64,000 nucleotides of DNA, from assembly GCA_014607495.2 (NCBI GenBank), contig CP053150.1, positions 11,180,495-11,244,494 of the forward strand, in the 5' to 3' direction. This DNA is from Carposina sasakii (Eukaryota > Arthropoda > Insecta > Lepidoptera > Carposinidae). Position 1 is the first letter of the stretch, and every line of letters starts with the position of its first letter. Both the position numbers and the translations under genes were made by a program. Below the pieces are notes generated by a model. It ran no database searches. It had not been told where the DNA came from and worked only from the letters and a program-made list of their open reading frames with translations. This document shows, piece after piece, positions 10,855-22,137 of the stretch.

Positions 10855-11055
10855 TATACAGGATGTTTTTTGGTCTATGATAAAACTAGCATAAACACTG
10901 AACACTATAAATTTCGCCCGATCAAGTATTAAAAAAAAATTTTTCTAAAAAAATTACATTGTTTCTCAGCATTTTTTTTTGGTATAAACTTACTTTATTT
11001 GATGTATAGAGTACGTACCCTTCGTTAAGGGTGGCAACGAAGAAACACCCTGTAT
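10855..11055. mobile_element. MITE family B, copy 2 (internally deleted)
   Basis: Has both family ends ('tatacaggatg' and 'caccctgta') but is only about 200 bp. After 'ttttttggtc' it jumps straight to 'tatgataaaactagcataaa', so about 190 bp of the interior is missing. Confidence 0.8.
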
Positions 11056-12212
11056 TTACCGAGTTTTACGAGTACCTACTGCGGTTCCTATGCTTGGTAT
11101 GAAAAATCTGTTACAACGACAGCGGTGGTGTAGCTAATCCCATAATCCAATAAGCCTGGTCAACACATTGAATGTAATTCTAACTAAATGAAATAATGAA
11201 TTAAAAGAAAACGAGGATAGCTACCCAATATAATATACTAATCTCTCTAGACACGTAAAAAGTATGAAATAAACTTAGGTACAAAAGCAAGGTGACATAG
11301 AAAGAAACATATAGAACAGAAACATCATTGCAGATAAAGGTATTTTAGTCATCCTTTGTGAAATTTTCACAGTACCTAAACCAGACTGCTGCAGTCCACA
11401 AATAACCTGGATCAATAGCGAAGTCTCAGTTATTTTAGAGTTCCTGCTAACAGGCGTACCTACCTTTACAAACGAATAGAGTAGATTTGCTATCTACTTG
11501 TATTTGAATCTTTAATAGATCCATATCAACAGTGTTGATGTCCCCTCTTCTAGGTACAGCCCCCTGAGGCATGCAAACGGAAATATGGGGGAGTTTCACC
11601 ATCCAGCATGTACAGATGCTTTCCTTAGATGTGATCGAAAATATTAGTGATCTAGTAGTAGAGTAGTTTTTTTATGGAAGGTTAATTTAAATTATCTGAC
11701 TAAATACGGTTTTACTTACCTACAGCTAGTGTCCATCTGTTTCGGTAACCTGAGCAGTTGAGAAGGCAAACATTCACTTAGAAGTGTAATTCACACTAAA
11801 ATTATCTAAAAAGTAAACTGAGTGCATAAAATAAAAAGGTTTTCCCTATTTCAGGTAGAAATTGTGGAATAATAATAAACCCGATGTGGCGAGCCGACAG
11901 CTGCTCTAGTATAGTCGATAGCCGAAGGTGATCGATCTCGTAGAGTCTGGTTACTGCACAAGGAAATGGATGATGGAGCTACTTTAGTCAAGATTCAACT
12001 GAATAATCGTTAGTTTAATCTAAATATTTCAATCGATGGTACATAAATAAAACATTTAAAACAATTTTTCCTAGCAAAGTTTCATTATAATAATAAATAA
12101 TCAAGTGAATAGATATTCGTCCCTATTTCAATGTTGTTTTCTAAACGTAGTTTATATATTACCTAACATCATTAGTCAGTTGTTGTACAGCAAATCTTTT
12201 GTTATATCATTA
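11056..12212. other. Intergenic, no gene seen
   Basis: AT-rich to moderate composition, with no supportable coding exon, RNA gene or transposon end. Confidence 0.4.
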
Positions 12213-12535
12213 TACTAGTGGACGCACGCGAGTCCGCCCGCGTGGACTACCTACAGAAAAAACAAAATGTCGAAATTATCCGGGATAAAAATTATTAGCT
12301 TATATGTTAAGTGGGACCTGTCACAATATATTCCTAAAAACTGCATCGAAATCGGTTCAGCCGTTTTTGAGATTAGCGTGCACAAACGCACAGACAAACA
12401 GACAAAAATTCCAAAAATCATCGTTTTGGGTTCTAATGCGTTGATAAAGGTCTCCTATAATATTTTTTCTCACATTTCTTCCATGTACAAACAGCGATCC
12501 ATTACATTTTTATTATATGTATAGATAGATAGATA
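12213..12535 (+). repeat. Dispersed repeat family A, copy 2 (tail type 2)
   Basis: Head 'actagtggacgcacgcg', then the type-2 tail: 'gaaatcggttcagccgttt', 'acagacaaacagacaaaaat', 'atcgttttgggttc', ending 'ttattatatgtatagat' with a (GATA)n run at 12521-12535. The 85-residue open frame across it is a by-product of the repeat. Confidence 0.75.
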
Positions 12536-13511
12536 TACGAGTACATTACTTACTCATTTATGCATTAATTAGCTTATCTATCGTCTCATTAGGGACCAAA
12601 ATGACAAATCATTTCAGACCATCGTATTATTACCAAATATACGACCACAAATGACTGGTATCGAGGTACGATATCATTAAATAATTAAATAGTGCTATTG
12701 GGGTTTATTATTAGTGAGATGAACAATTGTTAATTTTAAGGTAAATGTATATTTATAACGTTTGGTATAACTCCATTAAAGTTTCATTTTAATCGTAGTC
12801 AGCAAACAATGTTTTACGATTCGAAATATCATCGTTACATAATTAATCGAAGTTCGTTCCAAGGAAAATTAACATAGGTAAATCTAAACTTTAACTAAGA
12901 TTTTTTTTAAGGATTTGAATTTAATACATCTCCAAAACATAATTTGTAATGAGAAAGTTTTCGTGTTGTTTCATTTAAAAAATTAAAGAATTGAAACTGT
13001 CAGGGGCCGCCGCCGCCAGACTCTCAGTCCCTCGCTCCCACGGCTTCCTACAAACAACTTCGTTTCTGTTTACGACGCCTCTGAAGTGTCACAAAGTAAA
13101 TATTGCGGTCTCATTTATCACCCAAAGTTTCATAACGGTTCGTCTATAGTCGGGTAACACAGCGATTGTCTAATAATTTATCGGCTTGGCCTTACTAACT
13201 CGATAGAAATGGAAATAGCCGTTCTCATTCGTAAGTTTCGCACAATAAAGAAGTTCCAATTTCTTCACGCCGAGGGTACAAATGGGATAAGTTTAAGAAA
13301 GCAATCGGCCTTATATGGTCGTTATGGACCACTATGTTGTAGCGCGCGTGAAACCATTCCAAAGTTTCCTTTATGGCATCATTTGGTAAAATTCTTTTGA
13401 AGCTGAACTTCCTGGACTTCGGAAAACTAAATGACGCCTCAATCATTGATAAGGTATCTACTGTAAATAACGCACGACCTACTATATCCTTCTATTCTAA
13501 CAATTAACAAT
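12536..13511. other. Intergenic with a GC-richer block at about 13000-13440
   Basis: A 'gccgccgccgccag' stretch near 13005 is followed by about 400 bp of balanced composition with open frames on both strands (13209-13400 plus, 13225-13446 minus). Neither resembles a known protein. It may be a conserved regulatory block or an unrecognised exon; I cannot tell which. Confidence 0.3.
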
Positions 13512-14085
13512 TACAGCCAGGCAAATACTGAAATACTGAACAAGTAGGTACTATTGTTTTGAGTTATAGGTATATACCTACGACAGTGTTACTACTCGCA
13601 GGAAATGCATTTTTAATTTGATTACATGTATCCGCAATGTTTGCTTTCCACGCCAATTGTATCGGATGATCCTGTGACTACTTAAATGGGCTTATTGGAT
13701 ATTGTTTGATACATTATTGCTGTTTTTTTGGATCACTTGACTATCTTTTGGGGTTGATCAGCATTTTGAACTTTTTGAGTCGAACTTTTTTTTTAGATCA
13801 TCTATAGGTAAAATTTTTGTTTTTAAGTCATTATCTAAGCGTACTGAATCGTGGTACAATTTTTTTTCCTGAAAAATTTTGCGAAAATTTTCTGTGGTTT
13901 TCGCCTCAGAATCATGGTCTGAGGGGTAAGCACAAACCTCTTGATAGTTCGTAACGCTAGCGTCAAACTGTCAATTCCCATAGATTTTGCTAGCGACTCG
14001 CTAGCGTTAAGCCGCGTAAAAAGGTTCGTGCTTACCCCTCTGAAGTCACACTATCAATATTTGCCTGGCTGCCACTTCCACACTG
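13512..14085. mobile_element. MITE family C, copy 1, carrying a nested insertion
   Basis: Outer ends 'cagccaggcaaatactga' and 'tatcaatatttgcctggctg' are inverted repeats. The body matches, in inverse orientation, the cleaner copy at 48479-48957 ('attactcgcaggaaatg', 'caattgtatcgg', 'gcctcagaatcatggtct'). A 116-bp element is inserted at 13923-14038. No coding capacity. Confidence 0.8.
13923..14038. mobile_element. 116-bp MITE nested in family C element
   Basis: Terminal inverted repeats 'ggggtaagcacaaacct' and, read from the right, 'ggggtaagcacgaacct'. It is flanked by the 5-bp duplication TCTGA (13918-13922 and 14039-14043). The uninterrupted family C copy at 48479 carries the near-matching site 'tctgc' at the equivalent place. 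A second copy in opposite orientation lies at 59240-59348. Confidence 0.85.
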
Positions 14086-14597
14086 TATACCTATTTTGAC
14101 CTTTCTCATTCCCCACTTTATCTTTATAAATAACTCATCTACAATTTAACATAAAAGTAGGTTTAACCTACACAAGATAAATAAAGTGGTAAGTATGAAG
14201 TTAAACCACGGCTACGCTCGGGATCGCAGTCATTAGAAACAAAATTAATTACTAAATAGTCAAGGAAACTTTTGGGTTAGCAACGTGGTGTCTGTGGCGC
14301 GGTCGTCAAATAATTGTTGCTAATTGACTTCACCTGACGGGAGGGCAGGAATGATTACCGACCGGGAGAGGCACGCTTCCGACGCAACTTTTAAGGTGAC
14401 TCCGTGCTCAATAATAAATCCAAAACTTACTGAGTTTATTTATTAAAGTTTCGAGACAGTTTTACGCAATTTGCGAGTCCCACGGATTTCTTGAAATCTA
14501 CATAGATCGCGAACAATGTTTCAAAGCTTCAACGTAACAGTCATTCCAAATTCAAATTGGATAGTTCATCGTTCACACTTTGCCTATATATTTGACA
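14086..14597. other. Intergenic, no gene seen
   Basis: Moderately GC-rich around 14210-14420, with no repeat match and no supportable coding exon. Confidence 0.35.
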
Positions 14598-14937
14598 TTA
14601 GTGGACGCCTGCAACTCCGTCCGCGCCCGATCGTACATACTGCAGAACAAACAAAATGTCAAAATTATCCGGGATAAAAATGTTAACCCGGGATAATGCC
14701 TATGTGTTATTTTTTTTCACACTTAAACACATTACATTTTTATTTACAAAAATGAAATATTATTGACAGGGTATTGGACTAAAATGTAATCCTAGCAAAG
14801 TCCACTGTTATTCTTATATATGAGCTATATTATTGTGAAGTTTCATTAAAATCCATTTAGTAGTTTTTGCGCAAAAGACCAACAAACATACATACATCCT
14901 CACAAACTTTCGCGTTTATAATATTAGTCGGATTATT
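14598..14937 (+). repeat. Dispersed repeat family A, copy 3 (tail type 1)
   Basis: Head 'tagtggacgcctgcaac', then 'acaaaatgtcaaaattatcc'. Ends with 'catacatacatcctcacaaa' and 'cgcgtttataatattag'. Confidence 0.7.
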
Positions 14938-15204
14938 ATGAATGATTGAAATGTGTGCGTTTGCCAAATTATCTGCAAAGTGGCAGAAAAAGGAACTACA
15001 GTCACCACGTTGAAATATTATTTCGTTCGGTAATACACGGCGACATCTTCAGTTTACTAATAAGTTGGTAAATCGACTAGAGAAATGTGACACACATATG
15101 AGTAATTAAGGGTTTCCACACATGCTGCGCCGTCGATTCACGTTGCAACGTCGTCGCTTCTTGGAAATCTACTCGTAAGTATATACTTATTTTTTTACAT
15201 TACA

Positions 15205-15300
15205 TTACCATTACATATAATCACGCCTTTATCCCTTACGGGATAGTAAGAGCACCAAGGGCCGATAAGTATAGTTGAGATGTACAAGTTTGTGTTTGTG
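15205..15300 (+). repeat. Dispersed repeat family F, copy 1
   Basis: 'cattacatataatcacgcct' then 'ttatcccttacggga' and 'agcaccaagggccgat'. The same block appears inverted at 20330-20478, as a fragment at 22262-22320 and within aldehyde oxidase intron 2 at 49362-49430. The parent element is unknown. Confidence 0.65.
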
Positions 15301-15527
15301 TTATTTTTTTTACTTAACATAAAACGTTATAATTCGTCCTGCATTGTATCGACGACACGAGTGGGTAAATAAATATCTTATTTACTTTTATTACGATGGG
15401 CGCGGCGGCGGAATATTCTATAAAATAAGCATTCATAGGTAATATTAAGTAAATATAGAATAAACTATAAGTTCGCTATGATACTGTAAATGTAGTACAT
15501 GCATATATGAATGGGGTAGCCAAAGTG

Positions 15528-16215
15528 TTTGCTAAAACTTATGCAGAACTTCCTACCCATATCGGCCAAGATTACGTTAGTCAACGCTCTGTTGCTCCCA
15601 ATCATTGACTATGCTGATGTCTGCTACCCAGATATTACAGAGGAAATCTTAGATAAGTTGGACCGTTTTCTCAACATGTGAATTCGATATAATTTTTGGA
15701 TTGCGTAAATATGACCACATATCCCAATATCGTGCACAGATAAACTGGCTCAATATTATAGACATCGACGTAATCTTCACCTACTTTCCTTTTAGTTCAA
15801 TACCCTGAACCATCCTCTTGCTCCCCAATACATTTCCGAACGCTTCGAGTTCTTCTCCTCCTGCGATAGACCACTCCGGTCTAGCCGCAATAAAACCCTC
15901 CGTAAGCCCGAGGGCAATGCTGCTTTGTATTCTGACTCTTTTACTGCTATTGCTATTCGCTTACGGAACGATCTACCAGTAACGATTCGGAAGTCTTCTA
16001 ATGTGGAGGTATTTAAGTCGAGAGTAACTGAGCACTACAGGAGTGTCCAGAACCTGGTCCATGTCTAATGTCGTACTATGTGTAAGTATGTACTAATTAT
16101 AGAATTAAGTGTGCTTAGCTACTAGTGTTTGTTATTTAATATTTATCTTTATGTATAGCCTTTAAAATGGTTTTGTCCATTGCGCTACCTGTACTACACC
16201 ACACCACACCAAAAT
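15528..16215 (+). pseudogene. Decayed LINE reverse-transcriptase C-terminus and 3' UTR
   Basis: Conceptual fragments from different frames read FLPISAKITLVNALLLPIID, YADVCYPDI, IFGLRKYDHISQYRAQINWL, FERFEFF-like, AIRLRNDLPVTIRKSS and VEVFKSRVTEHYRS. This is the C-terminal tail seen after the RT domain in CR1/L2-like non-LTR elements ('...IDYADVCY...CIRFIFGLRKYDHIS...LWNALPxxIRxSxxxxxFKxxxxxHY'). Several frameshifts and a stop just after 'ctcaacatg' show that it is dead. It ends in a (CACAC)-like tail near 16205. Confidence 0.75.
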
Positions 16216-16995
16216 ATTGTGTTGACTAGTAGAGAATGCTGCATAGCATTATGCAACATGAGCTCGCTTTACCTACTAGATTTACCCGCCCGCCCAATAA
16301 AGGGAGAATAAATAGATAGCCGTTACTCATAACAAGTTTAATTAAGTCCAGAGCGTAGGAACGAGTTACCGAAACTAGTTATCGAAGGTTAGCAGGGCGA
16401 GTGTTTGAGTGACTGGCAACTACAGTAACTGGTAACTACATAATTAAAGTTACACCAACTTGTAATGAGGCAGGTCGCACTTTATCAAAAGCGCCAGCTT
16501 TTCCTTAGGACTCAAGTGTTGCATGCATATCGAAGAAACTTTACAAGATGAAACTCTTCAAGAAGCATTCTTCTAAGTGATGCGATGTATAGGTACTTAC
16601 CTATTTTGTTTACTTTACTAATGCACCTGACGCAATAGGCACCTTAGTAAAATGTGAATAGTCTGTTATTCCCTGGGAACTATTTGCAAGGCACTTTGTC
16701 TTTAACTTTATATTTCCAGGAGATTTAAAAAATAAGATATGATAAAAAAAAGTAGGTGGGAAAAGTATGCAGCTAAGTCTGGGTTATGTTTTCAACTGAA
16801 CCTAAAAGTACAGCTAAGTATGCAAGGCTCTTTAGTCAACTCATTTCGATTCAAAATTATCAAAAATGACCGTTGTTTTATTAATATGTACTTAATACTA
16901 TGTGAAGGTAATTGAAATCATAGTTTAAAATACGTAAATCTACTGTCAAACAATTTTATTTGCAACTGTATAAATCATAATAAACATAATTTAAT
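16216..16995. other. Intergenic, no gene seen
   Basis: AT-rich, with no recognisable repeat, RNA gene or coding exon. Confidence 0.4.
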
Positions 16996-17250
16996 TTTTT
17001 TTTTAAAACGAAAAACCGACTTCTTCCCGAAACTCGAGCTTACTAAAGTAAGATTTTACTAAAGGGCAAATATATATTGCGTTAAGCCGTGTACAAAGTT
17101 TAGAAGGCATAATATTGTCAGATTTATATGCCAGCAAATGAAAATAGGCCACATGACCAAAGAGAGAAATGAGTAGGCTTCGAAACTTTACGTCTGACAA
17201 TATAAGCAACATATAATTACACTCCTTCTTCCTGCCCTGTTCCCAATCAT
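16996..17250. repeat. AACCGAC-family element fragment
   Basis: 'aaaacgaaaaaccgacttc' followed by 'ttgcgttaagccgtgtac', 'tcagatttatatgccagcaa' and 'tagacttt'-like blocks match 57374-57590 closely. After about 17210 the two copies diverge and unrelated repeat pieces follow. The open frame on the minus strand is not kept in the other copy. Confidence 0.7.
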
Positions 17251-17402
17251 TTTGGGTCGGTGCAATATGTAGGTACTCTTCTTTCATTCATCCCTATTAT
17301 CCGTCATCTCGTTATTCTCATGTCTACCACTTCCTCTATAACCATCTTACTTGGACACGGCTTAACGCAACATATAATTTCTCGACTTAACACAATTATC
17401 TT

Positions 17403-17465
17403 CATCTTCATAAGCCTATTGCAGTCCACTACTGGACGTAGGCCTACCCCTGCCATAGGGGGATT
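17403..17465. repeat. Fragment of family R repeat
   Basis: 'cctattgcagtccactactg' and 'gacgtaggcct' match the longer copy at 25213-25475. Confidence 0.65.
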
Positions 17466-17905
17466 TTGTTACTAAAAAGTTCCACTATCAGATTTTCGGC
17501 GGCTCCATCATCAGACCCTCGTTTCCTTTATATTATGTGTAGCTGACCAAAATTCTCTATAAAGATCTAAAAACGGACTACTCGTGCCTTTTATATTTGA
17601 GGATATCTCTAGATTCCTTAGAGATTCCATCATCAGATGTTATGTTTTATATGTAGGTGATCAAAATGATAAGTAAAAGTATAAAAACAGACTACATGTG
17701 CCTACAATATTTGAGGATTGCCCTTGATTTTGCCAAGATCCCATCATCAGATCCTGACATGGTGAATATGGGACCAACTTGGAAGCATACCATGACAAAC
17801 TATAAAAAAAATTGAAATCGGTTCTTAAATGACGGAGTTCCGAGGTAACATGCATAAAAAAAAACATACAGACGAATTGATAACCTCTCTTTTTTGAAGT
17901 CGGTT
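17455..17905 (+). repeat. Dispersed repeat family G, copy 2
   Basis: Near full-length counterpart of 4095-4535, ending 'cttttttgaagtcggttaaaa'-like at 17890-17909. It abuts the foldback starting at 17906. Confidence 0.7.
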
Positions 17906-18252
17906 AAAAATCCAAAAACCCGACTGCGTAAAAAAGAACCAAACTATGTAATAATAAAAAATTTAAAAGATGAAAACAAGCACTTAGATGTCCGGTGGTC
18001 TAGAATTCTATAATATTATTATGGAATGAATACTAATATATCAACTGAACAGCCAGGATCCATTGAAATATTAGCTTAACTGTCGGATAATGGATCCCGA
18101 CTGTTCAGTTGTTATATTGTATTCATTCCATAATAATAAATATTATAGAATTCTAGACCACCGGACATCTAAGTGCTTGTTTTGATCTTTTCAGTTTTTT
18201 TAATATTACATAGTTTGGTTCTTTTTTACGCAGTCGGGTTTTTGGATTTTTT
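17906..18252. repeat. Foldback element, arms about 150 nt
   Basis: The left arm begins 'aatccaaaaacccgactgcg' and contains 'ttagatgtccggtggtctag'; the right arm is its reverse complement and ends 'cgggtttttggatttttt'. The centre has a smaller 'ggatccatt...aatggatcc' stem. The left arm lacks a few bases found in the right arm near 'gatcttttcag'. No coding capacity. Confidence 0.85.
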
Positions 18253-19024
18253 AAATTATGTTTTTTTTAACACTTTTTAGTAATATAACTACGTTTCTTG
18301 GACGCTACCTATTGCCTCCAAGAAACATGCTCCATATGTTCGGCAGCAAGAAGTTTTCGTCTTGCTTCTGTCTAAAAACTTATATGCGAGAATGGTTGTT
18401 AGATCCTAAACAGTCAGTCAGATCGAAAAATGTTTAGAGAAAACTGATGATTTTTAAATACCTATTCAACGATACCCCACGTGATATAGTTTCTTGACTA
18501 AATTTTTTTTCATTTTCACAATATGGCGTCCAGTAGTTGCCATATTGGATTTTAACTAACGTCATGTCTTATAGTGATACTCGCCGGACTAAGACGAATC
18601 GATTGACGTGTGAATCATAAAAATTGGCTCAGGCGTTTAATCTGTATATTGCTTCAAAGGAACATACATACATACATTCAAAATTTCAAAATTCAAAATC
18701 ATTTATTCGACATGAAAGCATTAACAACTTGTTTGTAGATGGTCATTTTATATGTTACTTTCTATGTTCGCACCCTAAACTGAAACCGCTACCAAACAAA
18801 AAAAAGGAGGTGAATTTAAACAAACCAAAAAAATAAATCGCAAAGCTTTTGCTTTGGCAACGGTCACCACCCCAAGGTGCGATTTGTTACGCTCTAAACA
18901 TACATAGGCTGTTAAACACATTACCATTACTTTGCGTCGCGCAGTCGGGTAAAAAGTATCAGTGGGATGAGTTGACCGATTCAAAACATTCAATAGGTCA
19001 ACTCGTCCCGCGGCATGAGTTCGC
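18253..19024. other. Repeat debris, no host gene seen
   Basis: 'ttcaaaattcaaaatcattt' near 18690 resembles LINE 3' UTR sequence, and 'gcgtcgcgcagtcgggt' (18933-18950) echoes the 'cccgactgcg' of the neighbouring foldback. Short open frames here are not supportable genes. Confidence 0.4.
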
Positions 19025-19690
19025 GTGGTCTGTTAGTTAAGTTTAACCGGGCATTTTCCGCACTTAGCCTCTATAAGTGAGTGCCCGTTATTCGGCCACG
19101 CTTGTGCATTCCATGATTACGTGTTGTGGCGTTTCTTCCGCCTCCTTGCATCCTCTGCTAAGAGAGCTGTTTGACACACCTATGGTGTGCAGATATTTTT
19201 GTAGCGGACAGTGGCCCGTTAAGATTCCTATGACCTTGCGGATACTGTCCCATTTTAGACTTATGAGGTTGCGGGCGAGCCATTTTGATACTTCCGGGAC
19301 AGCGATCTTAGTCTGCCTGCATGCTACACTGTTTTTCCACTCTGCGTGGTGGGTTTCTTCGGTTTGCGTACGCAGCCACATTCGTTTCCGAGTGAGTCGC
19401 TGTGTCCTTTAATCCATTGCAAGGTCACGTTGTTTTCGTTTTCGGTGGATGGATTGGAGTGCTTCATTCATGGCACTCCTGTATGAGGACAGAGGTTATT
19501 AAGTTATTACGAAGGGCCTGCAGATCGGACGCGCTGTCAGAGATGATTTTTATATTCATATCTTTGACATCTCTGGCTGCCACCTTATTATTATTATCAT
19601 TAATCTTGTCAAGGGTGGTGGATATTTTTATATTCATGTCATTCGAGAAAATTCCGGCTCCTGCGCCATACTTGGTTCGCGTGGCCTGAG
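19025..19690 (-). pseudogene. Decayed RNase H domain of a non-LTR retrotransposon
   Basis: Reading the minus strand from 19690: GAGIFSNDMNIKIST, IISDSASDLQALRNNLITS, LQWIKGHSDSLGNECG, then an open 97-residue frame (19381-19088) with LTGHCPLQKYLHTIGVSNSS and ETPQHVIMEC. This is the order seen in RNase H domains of I/Jockey/R1-type elements: a 'GxGVFS' strand, the 'SDSxxALxAL' Asp, 'WIKGHSxxxGNExAD', and the terminal 'LTGHxPLxxHLxxxG...C...ETxxHxxxxC' region. Frameshifts interrupt it, and the expected ADEL after GNE is lost. Confidence 0.75.
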
Positions 19691-20329
19691 TTGACCAAAT
19701 TCTTTAAACCAACTTGGTAACTACCCGTAATGAAAAACGTTACAAAACTTATTCATTCTCATAAAAATCAATAACAATATCTTCACAAGACAACATTACA
19801 AAATTACACAATAGAAAATGAGCACAACCCTAACAAAGTACCGATTATAACACAAAGTAACAATGTCCACGTTATTGCAGGTGTATCACTAGTCTCGCGA
19901 CATTACACTTGGAATGCGGCTCCATCTAGCTGCCCCGGCTTCAGAACTAATACGGCTCTAAAGTCCGCCATACACGATCTGCTCAAGTAATGTTTAATGA
20001 GACAGTGGGGACGAATTTTAATCAGGATTACAATGATAAATTCCTGTTTTGATGCAGGGCTAGCATACATCAAAAGCATTTCCTTCCATCCATGTCATAA
20101 GATAAGACTTGACTAAGAAACTCAGGGGCGTTCTCACAGGCGATATGATAGGCCCCCTCTATCATGAATTGGCTGTAGGACCTCATTCGTCATCATCAAG
20201 TAATACGAGGCAAAATCTGCTCTGGGAGTGAAAAAAAAACGTATCTATAATACTACAGCTGCTTCTCTTCCCGGGCATACTGTACAAGTCATTAGAGGGA
20301 CAAGCAAGAGGGTCTTGGTGTTTTTTATG
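19691..20329. other. Intergenic, no gene seen
   Basis: No supportable gene or repeat boundary. Confidence 0.35.
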
Positions 20330-20478
20330 TTTTGTAGGCGATGGGCTTACCACCTGTCACTACTAACCGAACTTGTACATCTCAATTATACCCTCAAATT
20401 GGTCAGAAGTGACACCATGTGGTCCTATCGGCCCTTGGTGCTCTGCCCCCATAAGGGATAAAGGCGTGATTATATGTA
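20330..20478 (-). repeat. Dispersed repeat family F, inverted copy 2
   Basis: 'ctatcggcccttggtgctct' and 'aagggataaaggcgtgatta' are the inverse of the block at 15205. The plus-strand open frame through it is incidental. Confidence 0.65.
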
Positions 20479-20937
20479 TGTATGTTATTTCCGAGATAGA
20501 TTTTGTCATAAGGCTAGTATTCTATAGCTAGTACTAGTAACATACCAGTAGAAGCCGAAGTTTGCACTTATAAATGTAACCCTTTTTTATGATCGATATG
20601 AAGGTTATAATATTTACTACAGCCCATGTGTATCATACTAGTGAAACTCGAAGGTAATTTAAACTATCACTGCTACAGCTAGACCACACGTCTACTCAAG
20701 TGATCTCGTGTAACAGAGTCATAACACTAACGATACCAGCAACTACTGGCAAGGTGTAAGTGAATGTTAGTGTTATGCTACAAATTCCCGTTTACTATGA
20801 GCTTTTAGTAGCTCATAAGGTTTAGTCTCAGTAAGGTGTATCTTGAGTGTCTACAGTTGCTATTATACTCATTTAACTATATTCTTGAGAATAAAACGTA
20901 GGCACTGTAGTATATAAACATATCTATCTATATTACA
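20479..20937. other. Intergenic, no gene seen
   Basis: AT-rich. Contains 'cataacactaac' and an inverse partner 'gttagtgttatg' about 65 bp away, too short to assign. Confidence 0.35.
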
Positions 20938-21336
20938 TACAGGATGATTTTTGATCGTCAACGTTTCCGAAAACTACGGAATCTCCTCATGATCACTATC
21001 ATTTTTCTCCATGGAAGCATACCTGGGAAGTGTCTGGTTCCCAAGATATTAGGGTCCAAAGTTGAGTAAATAGACTGCGTTTTTCTGCATAAATGCACAT
21101 AGATGCGCGTAGCAAGATTTATTGACGAGAAATAATTACTATCTGTCTATGATAAAACTGGCATGAACACTGGACTCTATAAATTTATTCGCCGGTCAAG
21201 ATTTTTTTTTCAAAAAAAAAAAAAAAAAAATCATCTTTTCCTAGCATTTTTTTGGTATAAACTTACTTTATTTGATGTATAGAGTACGTATCCTTCGTTA
21301 AGGGTGGCAACGAAACCACCACGAAACATCCTGTAT
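20938..21336. mobile_element. MITE family B, copy 3
   Basis: Full-length, opposite in orientation to copy 1. Ends 'tacaggatgatttttgatcg' and 'aaacatcctgta'. A long A-run sits at the usual A/T-rich internal spot near 21215. Family A copy 4 begins at its right border. Confidence 0.85.
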
Positions 21337-21538
21337 AATAAAATTGTAACGGATCGATGTTTGTGCACGCTAATCTCAGAAACGGCTGAACCGATTTCGA
21401 TTAAGTTTTCAGGAATATGTTGTGACAGGTCCCACTATAGGCTACTTTTTATCCCGGGAAAATGTTTTTATCTCTGATAATTTTAACATGTTGTTCTTTC
21501 TGCAGTCTACGCGGACGAAGTCGCGGGCGTCCACTAGT
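21337..21538 (-). repeat. Dispersed repeat family A, copy 4 (tail type 2, inverted)
   Basis: Runs from 'aattgtaacggatcg' through 'acggctgaaccgatttcgat' to the head 'gtcgcgggcgtccactagt', on the minus strand. It is shorter than copies 5 and 6 in its tail. Confidence 0.75.
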
Positions 21539-21828
21539 TGATAATATATTGGTTTGTCCTTTGAAATTATGTTAGGTACTATTTCTATATTCTTTTGGTA
21601 CAAACCCTTTTACGAAATGAATTACATAATATATTATATGTATAATCTCAGTGGTGCTACACGCGCGGTTTCTTTATGTTTCGTGAACTTTGTTCACCTC
21701 TCATGGGAACATTTTACTTTAGCGAAATCTGTCTATCTACTGTTAAGTACCTATACCGTTTGGGGTACCTTTTTCGCATTTAAGCCAGGTCTGACATAAA
21801 AAAATGAGTTAAGTATTGATAAAAAATG

Positions 21829-22137
21829 TATCTATACATATAATAAAAATGTAACGGATCGCTGTCTGTAAATGGAAGATATTAACGCAATAGAACACAA
21901 AACGATGATTTTTGGAATTTTTGTCTGTTTGTCGGTTTGTTGGTTTGTCTGTTTGTCGGTTTGTCTGTGCGTTTGTGCATGCTAATCTTAGAAACGGCTG
22001 AACCGATTTCGATGCAGTTTTCACGAAAATATTGTGACAGGCCCTACTTAACATATAGGCTACTTTTTATCCCGGATAAATTCGACATTTTGTTTTTTCT
22101 TTAGTCCACGCGGACGGAGTCGCGGGGGTCCACTAGT
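21829..22137 (-). repeat. Dispersed repeat family A, copy 5 (tail type 2, inverted)
   Basis: 'tctatacatataataaaaat', 'taacggatcgctgtctg', a (gtttgtcggttt)-rich stretch at 21923-21970, then the head 'gggggtccactagt'. The minus-strand frame across it reflects only the repetitive 'gtctgtttgtcgg' words. Confidence 0.8.

Noticed and set aside
19077..19689. Plus-strand frames of 111 and 95 codons
   Set aside because: Antisense shadows of the RNase H relic, which is coherent only on the minus strand.
21809..22054. 81-codon frame rich in TNRQTDK repeats
   Set aside because: Direct translation of the repetitive 'gtttgtctgtttgtcgg' segment of a family A copy.
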